64,000 bases of DNA, taken from assembly GCA_031216915.1 (NCBI GenBank), contig CM062289.1, positions 62,007,741 to 62,071,740 of the forward strand, read 5' to 3'. Both the position numbers and the translations under genes were made by a program. The notes under the pieces were generated by a model. That model saw only the letters and a list, made by a program, of their open reading frames with translations, was not told the origin of the DNA and did no database searches. Positions 34,237 to 44,025 of the stretch are shown here, piece by piece. Numbering within the stretch: the stretch's first letter is position 1; each line of letters begins with the position of its first letter. Source of the stretch: Pictodentalium vernedei. Taxonomy: Eukaryota > Mollusca > Scaphopoda > Dentaliida > Dentaliidae.

Positions 34237-34273
34237 GGCCCTTATAAGGGCCACCATATTCTTAAAAAGAGAT
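34237..34273 (+). terminator. Histone-type 3' stem-loop and downstream element, H4-like gene
   Basis: GGCCCTTATAAGGGCC (34,237-34,252) fits GGYYYUUHUHARRRCC at every position. It is followed by ACCA, the usual histone flank, and by AAAAAGAGAT (34,264-34,273), which resembles the U7-binding purine element. It starts 24 nt after the stop codon, the spacing of replication-dependent histone mRNAs. Confidence 0.9.
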
Positions 34274-34419
34274 ATCACGTTTACACACTTGAGTGGCACA
34301 TTTCAGTGCTACCACAATGGAATGAATTGAACTTTTTGTTCAATTGTAATTTCATTACTCAATTCAAAAGAGGTTAACCTCATAGCTCCCACACTAGATT
34401 TCCCTGTCATGGCATATTT

Positions 34420-34930
34420 TTTGTGTTTGCAAATTATTTTTGTTTTTACCTAAATGTTTTTGTGTGAAAACATTTAGGTAAAAAAACAAAAATAATTTGC
34501 AAACATAAAAATATTTTTGTGTTTGCAAATTATTTTTCTGCCTTGCAAGTTTTTTTATTTTATAAGAAAAATATTTTTTGTGTTTGTAAAATGAATGTTA
34601 TGAAAAAACTTTTTCATAACATTCATTTTACAAACACAAAAAATATTTTTCTGTTTGCAAATTATTTTCTGTCTTGCAAGTTTTTTATTTTATAAGAAAA
34701 ATATTTTTTGTGTTTGTAAAATGAATGTTATGAAAAAAACTTTTTCATAACATTCATTTTACAAACACAAAAAATATTTTTTCTGTTTGCAAATTATTTT
34801 CTGTCTTGCAAGTTTTTTTATTTTATAAGAAAAATATTTTCGTGTTTGCAAATGAATGTTATAAAAACTTTTTCATAACATTCATTTACAAACACAAAAA
34901 TATTTTTTGTGCTTGCAAAATAATGTTATG
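34420..34930. repeat. Array of four long AT-rich hairpins
   Basis: Four consecutive inverted repeats. The first uses TGTTTGCAAATTATTTTTGT with an ACCTAAATG loop-side. The next three use TTTGTAAAATGAATGTTATG + AAAAA and the inverse, with stems of ~40 bp and almost no loop. Spacers are the repeated TTGCAAGTTTTTTATTTTAT. No frame. It sits between the H4-like gene and the 3' end of the CCHC gene. Confidence 0.9.
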
Positions 34931-35085
34931 AAAAATGTTTTTTTATTTTTAAAAAATCGTGAGTTGGAAAAAATTTTCCCCTGTTTAAATAACAACAAAA
35001 TAATATTACCTTTTTTCAAAATCCGAAATTTTTATTCCATGAATATTTACAGATTTTGTAAATGTCTTTTATGAAAATGTCACTT

Positions 35086-35772
35086 TCAAAAACTGTTTTC
35101 AATGTTTCTTGGCAAGTTTTTCCATTTTAGAATTATTGTCTTTAGCTTTTCGTTTTCTTGTAACTTTCTTTGTGGTTCCTCTTTCTCTGGAAATAATACT
35201 TCTAACTCATCATCGATTTCCATTTTTGTTTCTTTGGGTATATCCATATTATATAATAATGTATCATCATTATCATCAAACTCTGGTAACACAGGTTCTG
35301 CTAAGTCAACTTTCTCATTTATTTGGGGAGGTGGTGGTATTGGTATCATGCTCATTCCCTGTAAAGTGTGGTTGTCAATGTCTTTTTCATCAAGTTGTAA
35401 GTTGAAACCTGTAATCGGTAATTTATCTTCTGTATGCTTTATGTATTCTGACCATGGATAAACTTTTACCGGTCCTCGTTGATCAACAGCTGGTGAACCC
35501 CATCTTGGTTGAGACACAGAGTTATTCGATAGCTTTCTCAATCTACATTCATTAATCCAATGTCCTCTCTCATTGCAATAAAAACATGGCCCTTTGTCTG
35601 AACATGTACTCGCCCAATGTCCTTTCTGATGACAAATGGAACAATTAGGTGTTGATATCAAATTATAAAGTTCATTCACAAGTCTTCTAACTTCTCCCCA
35701 TTTAGATGGTTTATAGTAAATACTTTTAGCATCACTTGCTTTTTCTAATCTTGGATCTGTAACTTTATCCAT
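35086..35772 (-). CDS. Double CCHC zinc-knuckle protein
   Basis: The frame is open from 35,880, but I place the start at the ATG at 35,772, because a TATA box (35,859-35,865) lies inside the longer frame and the DNA there is a mirrored copy of the polB 5' leader. From that start, about 228 residues. Two tandem zinc knuckles, CSICHQKGHWASTC and CFYCNERGHWINEC (both CX2CX4HX4C), at about residues 48-80, are preceded by a helix (WGEVRRLVNELYNLI). The C-terminal half is acidic (EFDDNDDTLLYNMDIP). CCHC knuckles bind single-stranded nucleic acid, as in retroviral Gag; here the protein may bind element DNA or RNA. Divergent from polB. Confidence 0.82.
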   Translation of the reverse strand: MDKVTDPRLEKASDAKSIYYKPSKWGEVRRLVNELYNLISTPNCSICHQKGHWASTCSDKGPCFYCNERGHWINECRLRKLSNNSVSQPRWGSPAVDQRGPVKVYPWSEYIKHTEDKLPITGFNLQLDEKDIDNHTLQGMSMIPIPPPPQINEKVDLAEPVLPEFDDNDDTLLYNMDIPKETKMEIDDELEVLFPEKEEPQRKLQENEKLKTIILKWKNLPRNIENSF

Positions 35773-35782
35773 CTTTAACTTT

Positions 35783-36270
35783 TGGAGCGTTTCAAAATTA
35801 TGTCTTGTCTTCTTGAAGTCAAAAACCCAAGTGTGAAACATCTTAAGATTCTTCCTCCTTTTATACTTTTTAATGTACATTTAAATGTACACTTAAATGT
35901 TCCATAACGTGCATTTGCACACAATTGTTTAAATATACATTCATTTGGTTACAAACAGTTATGCTATCTTTTGCACTCAATAATCTCTGGATACTATATT
36001 GCTGTTGTTAAATATTGACTGAAAGATACACTTAACAAATAAAATATTTACCATAGGAATATTTCCCATAGAGTGAATGGATTACATTTTATGACTTTTC
36101 AAAAGTGTATAAGAAACATTTATTAACAGTATAATTCAGTGGGTATTAAATGTACATTTAAATGCACATTTAAATGTACATTAAAAAAGTATAAAAGGAG
36201 GAAGAATCTTAGGTTGATTCACGCTTGGGTTTTTGACTTCAAGAAGACAAGACGTATTTTCAAAAGCTAG
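35783..36270. promoter_or_regulatory. Mirrored divergent promoter between CCHC gene and polB
   Basis: The two sides are inverted copies: TATAAAAGGAGGAAGAATCT and TTGGGTTTTTGACTTCAAGA occur at 36,190-36,250 on the plus strand and at 35,865-35,805 on the minus strand. TATAAAA boxes are at 36,190-36,196 (+) and 35,859-35,865 (-). Behind them are AAATGTACATTTAAATG-type repeats. So promoter plus 5' leader was duplicated in inverse orientation. Confidence 0.82.
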
Positions 36271-36288
36271 AAGACGATAGAAGAAAAG

Positions 36289-39200
36289 ATGAAGAGAGCC
36301 ATTGAAGAATATAGTGAGACAGAGAGTGAAGTAGATAACAAAAAGCAGAGAGTAGAATCAGCAAGAGACTTATACACCATTCTCCCACTTCTACAAAAAA
36401 CATCAAGAAAATTCCGTTCCAAATCCCATGTATGCAGAATAACATTCAAACAATTTAATCAAAAGAATCCATTTGACACCCTTGGAAAAGTATTTGACAG
36501 TTTGGTAGATGATATTAAAGAAGAATGTGGAGTAGAAGACAACGATCCAATGAGAATATCAGTTAACCACCCAGGATTAGAAATAGGTATATTTATTCCA
36601 TTTACTAAGGCTTCAGGTATCACTGGTAACACCATATTAGATGAAATAGAAAAGGTTGTACAATCAAATGATAACTTTACTATCCATGATGGGCAATTAT
36701 CTTTAGAAATAACACACACTTCTCTACCACAAGGGTCTGGGCGACGTGCACCAATTTCATTTTCATCTGTTGATAAAATGGTGGGAAACAAGAAAAGTAT
36801 TATTGAAATTAAAAATGGTAATGATTCAATGTGTCTCGCACGGGGCATTGTAGTGGGAAAGTGTCATGTTGATAAAGATAATTCTGAACTTTGGCAAAAG
36901 AAATGGAAAAATATTAGACGTTCTGATAGACCGACACAAGAGTTGGAAGCTAAGGCATTGATGGACAAAGCAGGTCTTGATTATAATATTCCTTGTGGAT
37001 ATGAAGAATATTATAAAATACAAGACCTGCTTTACCCAGAGTATGTCATCAAAATTCATCCACAGTATGCAAAAAGTGAATTTTTATTCAAACCTCCAGT
37101 TACCACCACTGATAGTAAAGTTATTCATATTTACCACCATGACCAGCATTTTGACACCATCACTACAATTACAGGGTTTTTAGGATGTTCATACTATTGT
37201 GAACTTTGCAGTAAAGGGAATAATAACAGAGAACGTCACATGTGCCCTTTTGGTTGTATTTGCTATGCTCCAACAAAATGTATTCCTGAACATCCCATCA
37301 CCTGTTACACTTGCAATAGACAGTTTAGAAGTCCATCATGCTATAATAACCATATCACTAGAAAGGGGAAAGAAGAAAAAACAATTTGTCAATTAGTTCA
37401 AAAATGTAAACAGTGCAATTCATTAATATATCCAACAAAAGGAAAACATATCTGTGAAGGATTCAAAAAATGCAAATATTGTCAACAAGTAGTTAATTCT
37501 GATCACCAATGTTTTATTCCAAAATACACTTCACCCGAGGATGAAAAAATACCAAACATTCCATTTGTATTTTTTGATTTTGAAACCACACAAGACTCAG
37601 GAGTTCATATCCCAAATTTCTGTGTTGCTCATCGTGCATGTGGGGAATGTATTTGTAAATCTATAGATCAAGAATGTATTTCCTGTGACAAATTTGGATA
37701 TAGGCAATCAATATTTAAAGGGGAATCTACTTTATCAGATTTTTGTGATTGGCTTTTCAGTAAGGAACATAAAGGGACAACAGCTATTGCTCACAATTTA
37801 AGAGGTTTTGATGGACAGTTTATTTTAAGACACCTCATTGAAACTGGTACAACAACTCCTGATGTAATTATGAATGGGAACAAAATTCTTTCACTTAAAG
37901 CTTGTGGTATTAGACTTATAGGTTCTTTAAATTTTCTTTCAATGAGATTGGCACAATTTCCCAAAACATTTGGCTTGACAGAATTAGCAAAAGGTTATTT
38001 CCCCCATTTGGCAAACACACAAGCTTATCAAAATTATATTGGCCCTTATTTAGATTCAACATTGTATATGCCAGATTCAATGTCTCCATCAGATAGGGAG
38101 GATTTTATCAAGTGGTACAAACAAAAAATTACTAGTAATGCCAGTTTTGATTTTCAAAAAGAAATGGAATTATACTGTAAATCAGATGTAGATATTTTAC
38201 GTAGGGGGTGTGGGGAATTCAGACAAAAATTTATAGATAGTGATGGCATAGATCCTTTAAGAGAAGCATTCACCTTAGCCGATGCATGTACAAAAGCTTG
38301 GAGAAAAAATTCACTTCCAGAAAACAAAATGGCAATCATTTCAGACATAGGTTACCCAGCTAAAGTCAAATACTCCATTAAAGCCATTAGATTTTTACAG
38401 ACACTTGCACAGGAAGAAAACATACATATTCAACATGCACTTAATGGTGGGGAGGTTAAAATAGGGGGATATTATGTTGATGGGTTTCACAAAGACACAA
38501 ATACAATCTTTGAATTTTATGGATGTATGTGGCATGGGTGCATAACATGTTACAAAGACAACAGACATGAGAAAAATCCAGTCAATTTGTTAAATTACCA
38601 AACTCTATACAACAATACACAGGAACGCATACACCATTTAAAATCATTAGGGTATAACATGAGAATAACATGGGAACATGAACTTGATGATTTTTGCAAA
38701 TCAAATCCTGAAGTAAAATCAACATTAAATTCATTTTTTCCAAACATGGATCCTATTAAACCACGTGAAGCATTATTTGGGGGGAGAACAAATGCCATTA
38801 AATTACATCATAAAATAGACCAAAACACAGGCAATGAAATAAAATACATAGATATCTGTTCACTCTATCCTTATGTCAATAAACACAGAGAATATCCAGT
38901 AGGTCATCCACATATACTTACAAAAGAAAACATAAACATGAATGCTATAAGACAGTACAGGGGACTTATCAAATGTAAAGTTTTACCACCACAATCTTTA
39001 CACATGCCAGTATTACCAATTCATTGCAACAAGAAAATGGTTTTTACACTTTGCAATACATGTGCAGAACAAGAATTAGACAAATGTGAACACACACCAG
39101 ATCAACGCAGTATTACAGGTACATGGACATCTGTTGAACTTTTTAAAGCATTGGGGATGGGATACACATTACTTGACACTTATCAGATTTGGCATTGGGG

Positions 39201-40104
39201 AGAATGGTCTTCAGAAATTTACAAACATTATGTGAACAAATATTTAAAAATGAAACAAGAAGCCAGTGGATATCCAGATTGAGTGAAAACAGAAACAGAC
39301 AGAGACACATTTAAGAAAGACTATGCACAAATTGAAAACATATGTTTGGAAAATATTGAAAAAAATCCAGGACAAAGATCATTTGCTAAAACCATGTTAA
39401 ACTGTTTATGGGGGAAAAGTGCACAAAACAATTTAAAAACAAAAACAGAATACATACAAGACCCATCCAAATATTTTGACCTGATACAAGATAAAGACAT
39501 CATTATTAAAAATGTTGAATTGTTTGATCATGATAAATGTATTTTAGTCAATTACACAAAATCTACAGATGTTTATGAACCTCACAAATCAGCTAATGTT
39601 GCAGTTGCCTCTTTTGTCACAGCTTATGCACGAATGGAATTATATAAAGTAATAGGACGTTTGGGTAGACGGGTATTATACTTTTACACAGACAGTTGTA
39701 TTTACATCCATAACCCCTCACTTTGGAATCCACAAATTATAAACAGTAGGTTAGGTCAATGGACAGATGAACATCCAGATGCAAAAATTATTGAATATGT
39801 AGGTTTAGGTCCAAAAAATTATGGTTACAAATACATTAAAGATGGTCAAATACACACTTCATGTAAAGTTAAAGGAATCACATTAGACTACAATACATCA
39901 CAGAAAGTCAATTTTGAATCCATGGTGGAATGTGTACAAGACAGACATAATTACAAAATGAACATTGAATACACACATAGAATTAAACGCAACAAGAACA
40001 GACAAGTTACAAGTGAAAAACAAACCAAAACATTCAGATCTGTGTACACAAAACGTTTTGTAGTGGATAAATATGACACAAGACCTTATGGGTTTAAGGT
40101 ATAA
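36289..40104 (+). pseudogene. polB: Polinton polB, protein-primed family B DNA polymerase (broken)
   Basis: Replicative polymerase of the element. An N-terminal region with several Cys/His clusters (CELCSKG, CYTCNRQF, CKYCQQVV) is followed by the 3'-5' exonuclease motifs FFDFETT, AHNLRGFDGQF and KSDVDILRRG. Then come the polymerase palm, with IDICSLYPYVNK (motif A), MLNCLWGKSAQNN (motif B) and YFYTDSCIYI (motif C). All catalytic motifs are visible across the region. The gene is not a single open frame: about one break. It is divergently transcribed from the CCHC gene via mirrored promoters. The size is usual for Polinton polB. Confidence 0.93.
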
Positions 40105-40285
40105 AAATTACTCTTCAGATTCCTCATTTCAAGTTTGAACAAGACCAGACATGTCACAATTGAATTACAAACCAAAACATTCAGATCTGTGTACACAAAC
40201 CATTTTGTAGTGGATAAATATGACACAAAACCTTATGGGTCTAAGGTATAAAAGAACCTTCAGATTTCTCATTTCAACTTTGAAC
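40018..40285 (+). repeat. Tandem duplication of the polB 3' end, carrying a TATA box
   Basis: CAAACCAAAACATTCAGATC + TGTGTACACAAA through GGTATAAAA and TCTCATTTCAA occurs at 40,018-40,140 and again at 40,160-40,285. The second copy contains TATAAAAG at about 40,246, upstream of the BIR gene start at 40,300. It looks as if the tail of polB was copied and now serves as promoter and leader for the next gene. Confidence 0.88.
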
Positions 40286-40299
40286 ACTGAGCAAGCAAG

Positions 40300-40923
40300 A
40301 TGTCTCTACCACTCAATCCTACTTATCCTATATACTTGTCAGAGTTAAGAAGACTTTCGAGTTTTAGTATGACTACAAATCCTATTTTAAAATCCAAGAA
40401 AGAAGACTTAGCTAAAGCTGGATTTTTCTATATAGGAGATGGTAAAGTAAAATGTTTTGTATGTGGACAAGGTTTAATGAATTGGGAAGAAAAAGATATT
40501 CCTTTGCAAGAACATGTTAAGTGGTCACCAAATTGTTCTTATATTCAACTGATAAGAAATTGTCAATTATACAAACCACCAACAAGTATGCAAACACCCC
40601 CAGATAAAATATTATCAGTGATGGATTATGGATTCACTTTAAATCAAATATTTTCAACAATGAAAAAATATGACAAGTGTTTAGATGATTTTCCAGATTC
40701 TAAGTCTTTATTTGCACTCATGGTGCTAAATGATCAAAGTACATCATTTAGTACCATAATTGCAAGACAAGCTGCAGGACAATTCAAAACTAAGTTTGAT
40801 AAAATGTTTTCAGATAATGCAGGAAATGATTTTCCTGACCGTCCTGATGTATTTTGTGCATCAGGTAATATAGTACCTGATGGACAAAATACATCAGAAG
40901 AGACAAAAGAATCATCACTTTGA
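40300..40923 (+). CDS. BIR-domain (IAP-like) protein
   Basis: 207 residues with one baculoviral IAP repeat at about residues 15-88. ELRRLSSFS is followed by LAKAGFFYIGDGKVKCFVCG and W...H...C. The zinc ligands C52, C55, H72 and C79 have the exact CX2CX16HX6C spacing of BIR domains. No RING follows; residues 100-145 form a helical region (ILSVMDYGFTLNQIFSTM) that could be UBA-like, not proven. BIR proteins bind caspases or IAP antagonists and are used by insect DNA viruses to block apoptosis. A cell-death inhibitor role during element replication is the natural inference. Confidence 0.9.
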   Translation: MSLPLNPTYPIYLSELRRLSSFSMTTNPILKSKKEDLAKAGFFYIGDGKVKCFVCGQGLMNWEEKDIPLQEHVKWSPNCSYIQLIRNCQLYKPPTSMQTPPDKILSVMDYGFTLNQIFSTMKKYDKCLDDFPDSKSLFALMVLNDQSTSFSTIIARQAAGQFKTKFDKMFSDNAGNDFPDRPDVFCASGNIVPDGQNTSEETKESSL

Positions 40924-40931
40924 TTTCAACC

Positions 40932-41318
40932 ATGGAACCAGTAAGACGTATCTTAGACAACAAGATTACACGTAAGGCATTATTATATGCATTTCAATTG
41001 ATCACTCCTGGTTATCTAACAATAACAAAAGAGTTTATTCATAATCAATTGGGAAAAGATGAAATGTATGGGGAATTTTGTAATGCATTACAAATCATGA
41101 ATGCTTTTTACAAAGATAATATAGAAAATATTTGGACAAGAGTTGTGTGGGGTAATATAATTTATGATAAGGAAATCATTAATTACTTGTATAGACAATG
41201 TGTACCACAAATAGATAGAAGAATAGATTCTTCAGAAACTGTATTTGAGTTAAAAGCACCCTTAAAACGAATACCTACTAAAAGACATGAAGAAGGTATG
41301 GAAACAGAAAGTATATAA
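40932..41318 (+). CDS. Unknown Polinton protein
   Basis: 128 residues from the ATG at 40,932, eight bases after the BIR stop. Mostly helical, with no known motif: ILDNKITRKALLYAFQLI, YGEFCNALQIMNAFYKDN, NIIYDKEIINYLYRQC. The close packing with the BIR gene and the ATPase suggests cotranscription. Function not known. Confidence 0.6.
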   Translation: MEPVRRILDNKITRKALLYAFQLITPGYLTITKEFIHNQLGKDEMYGEFCNALQIMNAFYKDNIENIWTRVVWGNIIYDKEIINYLYRQCVPQIDRRIDSSETVFELKAPLKRIPTKRHEEGMETESI

Positions 41319-41357
41319 GTGAATGATTTGACAACTCTTATTCACACAAATACAATT

Positions 41358-42014
41358 ATGGCATCGAGTGAATGTTTATTGTTTCAACACCCTTGTAATA
41401 TCTTTATTTCGGGACCTAGTGGTTCAGGAAAAACAGAATTTGTCAAAAAGCTTATTGATATGAAACATGACTTATTTCAAATTCCCCCACAAAAAATCAT
41501 TTGGTGTTATAAAGAATGGCAAAATACATATACTTTACTTAAAGAAAGTGAAGATATTAAATTCATAGAGGGTATCCCTGATGATGAATATGAAATTGTC
41601 AGTGATGTCACTATTCCCCATCTTGTAGTTTTTGATGATATGTTAGGAGATAAAGATGAAGAAAAAATTAAATTATGGTTCACACGAAAAGGACATCATA
41701 GAAATGCAAGTGTCATTTACATAACACAAAATATGTTTCAACAATCTAAATCTAGTCGTACCATAAGTTTAAATGCACATTATATGATTTTATTTCAAAA
41801 TACCAGAGATAAAGGGCAAATTAAAGTATTGGCAAATCAAGTTCAATTACCACATTTAAATGCATGTTATCAAGATGCAACAAGTATTGATCATGGTTAT
41901 TTATTAATTGATTTTCATCCTAGAACTCCTGAGTCTTTGAGATTAAGAACTGATATTTTTCATCCTTGGGTAACACAAAATGAACGTGGCCCTATCATTT
42001 ATACAAAACTATAA
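41358..42014 (+). CDS. A32-like DNA packaging ATPase
   Basis: 218 residues starting at the ATG at 41,358. Walker A GPSGSGKT at residues 19-26, Walker B LVVFDD at 89-94, and the sensor-like IYITQN at about 125. This is the FtsK/HerA-type genome packaging ATPase found in Polintons and related double-jelly-roll viruses. It would pump DNA into the capsid. Length is normal for the family, with no visible damage. Confidence 0.92.
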   Translation: MASSECLLFQHPCNIFISGPSGSGKTEFVKKLIDMKHDLFQIPPQKIIWCYKEWQNTYTLLKESEDIKFIEGIPDDEYEIVSDVTIPHLVVFDDMLGDKDEEKIKLWFTRKGHHRNASVIYITQNMFQQSKSSRTISLNAHYMILFQNTRDKGQIKVLANQVQLPHLNACYQDATSIDHGYLLIDFHPRTPESLRLRTDIFHPWVTQNERGPIIYTKL

Positions 42015-42077
42015 ATTCCCCATGTTCTAATGAGTTGATGTTAGTTAGTCAAAGTTTGTCAACGACTACACATCATC

Positions 42078-42818
42078 ATGGTATCATTCATACAATCTTT
42101 GGAACAACTTGGTCAAGAAACAAGTCCATTTGCAAGACAAAAATTACTTAAGAAAGGTTTTAAGAAAATTTTAAAATGGTTTACATTAGCAAGTAAAATC
42201 ATACTTAATAAGAAAATTAAATTGCCAAAACAAACTTTAACCTATATGGATAAACATAAACAAGATCTTGAACAACTTGCAAATCCCAGAGTTGATCTTG
42301 CAACAAAACGAAACATTATTTTAAAACCAGGAGGTGGTGGATTTTTTGGTGGTGTTATCATTCGTAATTTAATTCGATGGGATGGTCATAAGACAAGTAG
42401 ATCATTCTATTCACCATTCAAAAAAACAAAGAGTAAGAAACAAAAGTCACCTAAAAGGAAACGAAAATCCCCTAAGAAAAGATCAAATAATTCATCAAGC
42501 TCTAGAGAGATAAAAAATCAACGAAAGGTAGGACCTAAATATATGTACACAAATTTTGAAATTGCACCTCATAGATCTCCATCTACAAAAACAAAAGCAT
42601 TACTTGTGAAAAATCTTCAAAGACAAAGAAAAGTATCACCACTTAAGTTAACACGTGTAGTGTCAATAACAAAAGATGGTGTTAAAAATCATGACCCAAT
42701 GTATTCTGTACAAAATACACAACATGTACCATTAAAAGAAAAGATTCCCACAATGGCACGTTTTACAGCTTTAAATACACCCAAACCTGTTAAAGGGATA
42801 AGGTCTTACTTTAAATAA
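42078..42818 (+). CDS. Basic Polinton protein with GG site (putative core or minor virion protein)
   Basis: 246 residues. The N-terminal half is helical; residues 86-100 read ILKPGGGGFFGGVII, a Gly-rich stretch of the kind cleaved by adenain-like proteases. Then a very basic SPKRKRKSPKKRSNN region. No database family is named from sequence alone. Basic residues after a GG site suggest a virion core or DNA-binding protein processed by the element protease; inference. Confidence 0.6.
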   Translation: MVSFIQSLEQLGQETSPFARQKLLKKGFKKILKWFTLASKIILNKKIKLPKQTLTYMDKHKQDLEQLANPRVDLATKRNIILKPGGGGFFGGVIIRNLIRWDGHKTSRSFYSPFKKTKSKKQKSPKRKRKSPKKRSNNSSSSREIKNQRKVGPKYMYTNFEIAPHRSPSTKTKALLVKNLQRQRKVSPLKLTRVVSITKDGVKNHDPMYSVQNTQHVPLKEKIPTMARFTALNTPKPVKGIRSYFK

Positions 42819-42899
42819 TATAAAGTTTTTTGCACATGTATAAATAGCATTACATTTTTATATTTGTTTCATTTAATCATTAGATTCTATAAGAGCAAG

Positions 42900-43271
42900 A
42901 TGGTGAGACAAAATAAGAAACAAAAAATTCCTTTAGTTAAAAAATATGGTGGTATGTTAATAGGTTTAAGTCAAACTCCTCCAGCATTTCAAAAACAAAT
43001 TATGAAAAATGCACCTAAAGAATTAATTAATTGTGTGTCAGAATGTTGTCATAATCTTTTAAAAGGCAACATACATCTAACAAAAAGTCAGAAACAAAAA
43101 TTACATCCAAAGCGTCAACAACTACGAGCACTCGCTAGTAAATCAATAACTCTTAAAAAGAAAAAACAGATTTTAAATCAAAAAGGTGGTTTTTTACCAT
43201 TACTTGGTTTACTTGGACCTGCTATAGGAGTTGCAACAAATCTTGCAAATAAATTAGTCGATAAAATATGA
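42900..43271 (+). CDS. Conserved small Polinton protein with C-terminal amphipathic GG segment
   Basis: 123 residues from the ATG at 42,900. KNAPKELINCVSECCHNLLK, GNIHLTKSQKQKL and the terminal LNQKGGFLPLLGLLGPAIG form a pattern I know from many uncharacterised Polinton-associated proteins. The hydrophobic tail after GG resembles membrane-active minor capsid peptides (adenovirus pVI type); role inferred. Overlaps the next gene by 4 bp (ATGA). Confidence 0.72.
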   Translation: MVRQNKKQKIPLVKKYGGMLIGLSQTPPAFQKQIMKNAPKELINCVSECCHNLLKGNIHLTKSQKQKLHPKRQQLRALASKSITLKKKKQILNQKGGFLPLLGLLGPAIGVATNLANKLVDKI

Positions 43272-44017
43272 AAAAGATGGCTATTGTACCTTATCAAATG
43301 TTAGAAGATATGCAACGTTTTAGAAATGAAAAAGCTCAAAGACCAAGATTACCCCCTAACCCACAAGTTACAAATACTGCACAACTTCAAAATGATTTAT
43401 CATCTGTGTTAGGAAATTCAGAGTTGTCCGAAAGTGAGAAAGAACAAAAGTATGGGGAAACCTTACAAAAATTTCAAATGTCACATAAGAAAGCATTACA
43501 ACCAACATTGGTTCCATTGCCTGAGTCAGGAGAAAAATCATTATTTTTACGAGATCGTATTATAGAAAGTGTCCCTGTTACAATGAGACGTAAAGCAACT
43601 TCATTATTATCTGCTTTATCATCTCATCCACACATGAGTTGGGATGATCAGGGTGTATTAAGTTACAATGGAGAAGTCATAAAAGGTTCAAATATCATAG
43701 ATTTAGTCAATGATGTTCTTAGACACCGAAAATGTTTTAAACCGAGTGGATGGGAAATGTTTAGTCGTGGATTAAAAGATATAAATATCCCTCAAGATTT
43801 TGTTGGTAATCGTGAACATTGGTTATGGATGAATAGACAACCTATACCCAAACCCAGTAAATATCAAAGTTCTCCAGAAGATAGTTGGTCTGAAACTCCT
43901 CAATCATCCCCTCCAAAATGTAAAGTTCATCGAGGTCATAGAGTGCAGTGGAGTGAAGACACACCAAAGTCAGTACTAAAGCGTAAATTGACAAAACGTA
44001 GATTATCTGAAAAATAG
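43268..44017 (+). CDS. Conserved Polinton protein of unknown function
   Basis: 249 residues, starting at the ATG in the ATGA overlap with the preceding gene. The central domain WDDQGVLSYNGEVIKGSNII + DLVNDVLRHRK + GWEMFSRGL is a pattern recurring next to capsid genes in animal Polintons. The C-terminal tail is Ser/Pro-rich and basic. Tight coupling to its neighbours suggests a virion or assembly role; not proven. Confidence 0.7.
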   Translation: MKKMAIVPYQMLEDMQRFRNEKAQRPRLPPNPQVTNTAQLQNDLSSVLGNSELSESEKEQKYGETLQKFQMSHKKALQPTLVPLPESGEKSLFLRDRIIESVPVTMRRKATSLLSALSSHPHMSWDDQGVLSYNGEVIKGSNIIDLVNDVLRHRKCFKPSGWEMFSRGLKDINIPQDFVGNREHWLWMNRQPIPKPSKYQSSPEDSWSETPQSSPPKCKVHRGHRVQWSEDTPKSVLKRKLTKRRLSEK

Positions 44018-44025
44018 GAAGCTTA

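Noticed and set aside
35773-35880. First 36 codons of the CCHC frame as protein
   Set aside because: They contain the TATA box and mirror the non-coding leader of polB.
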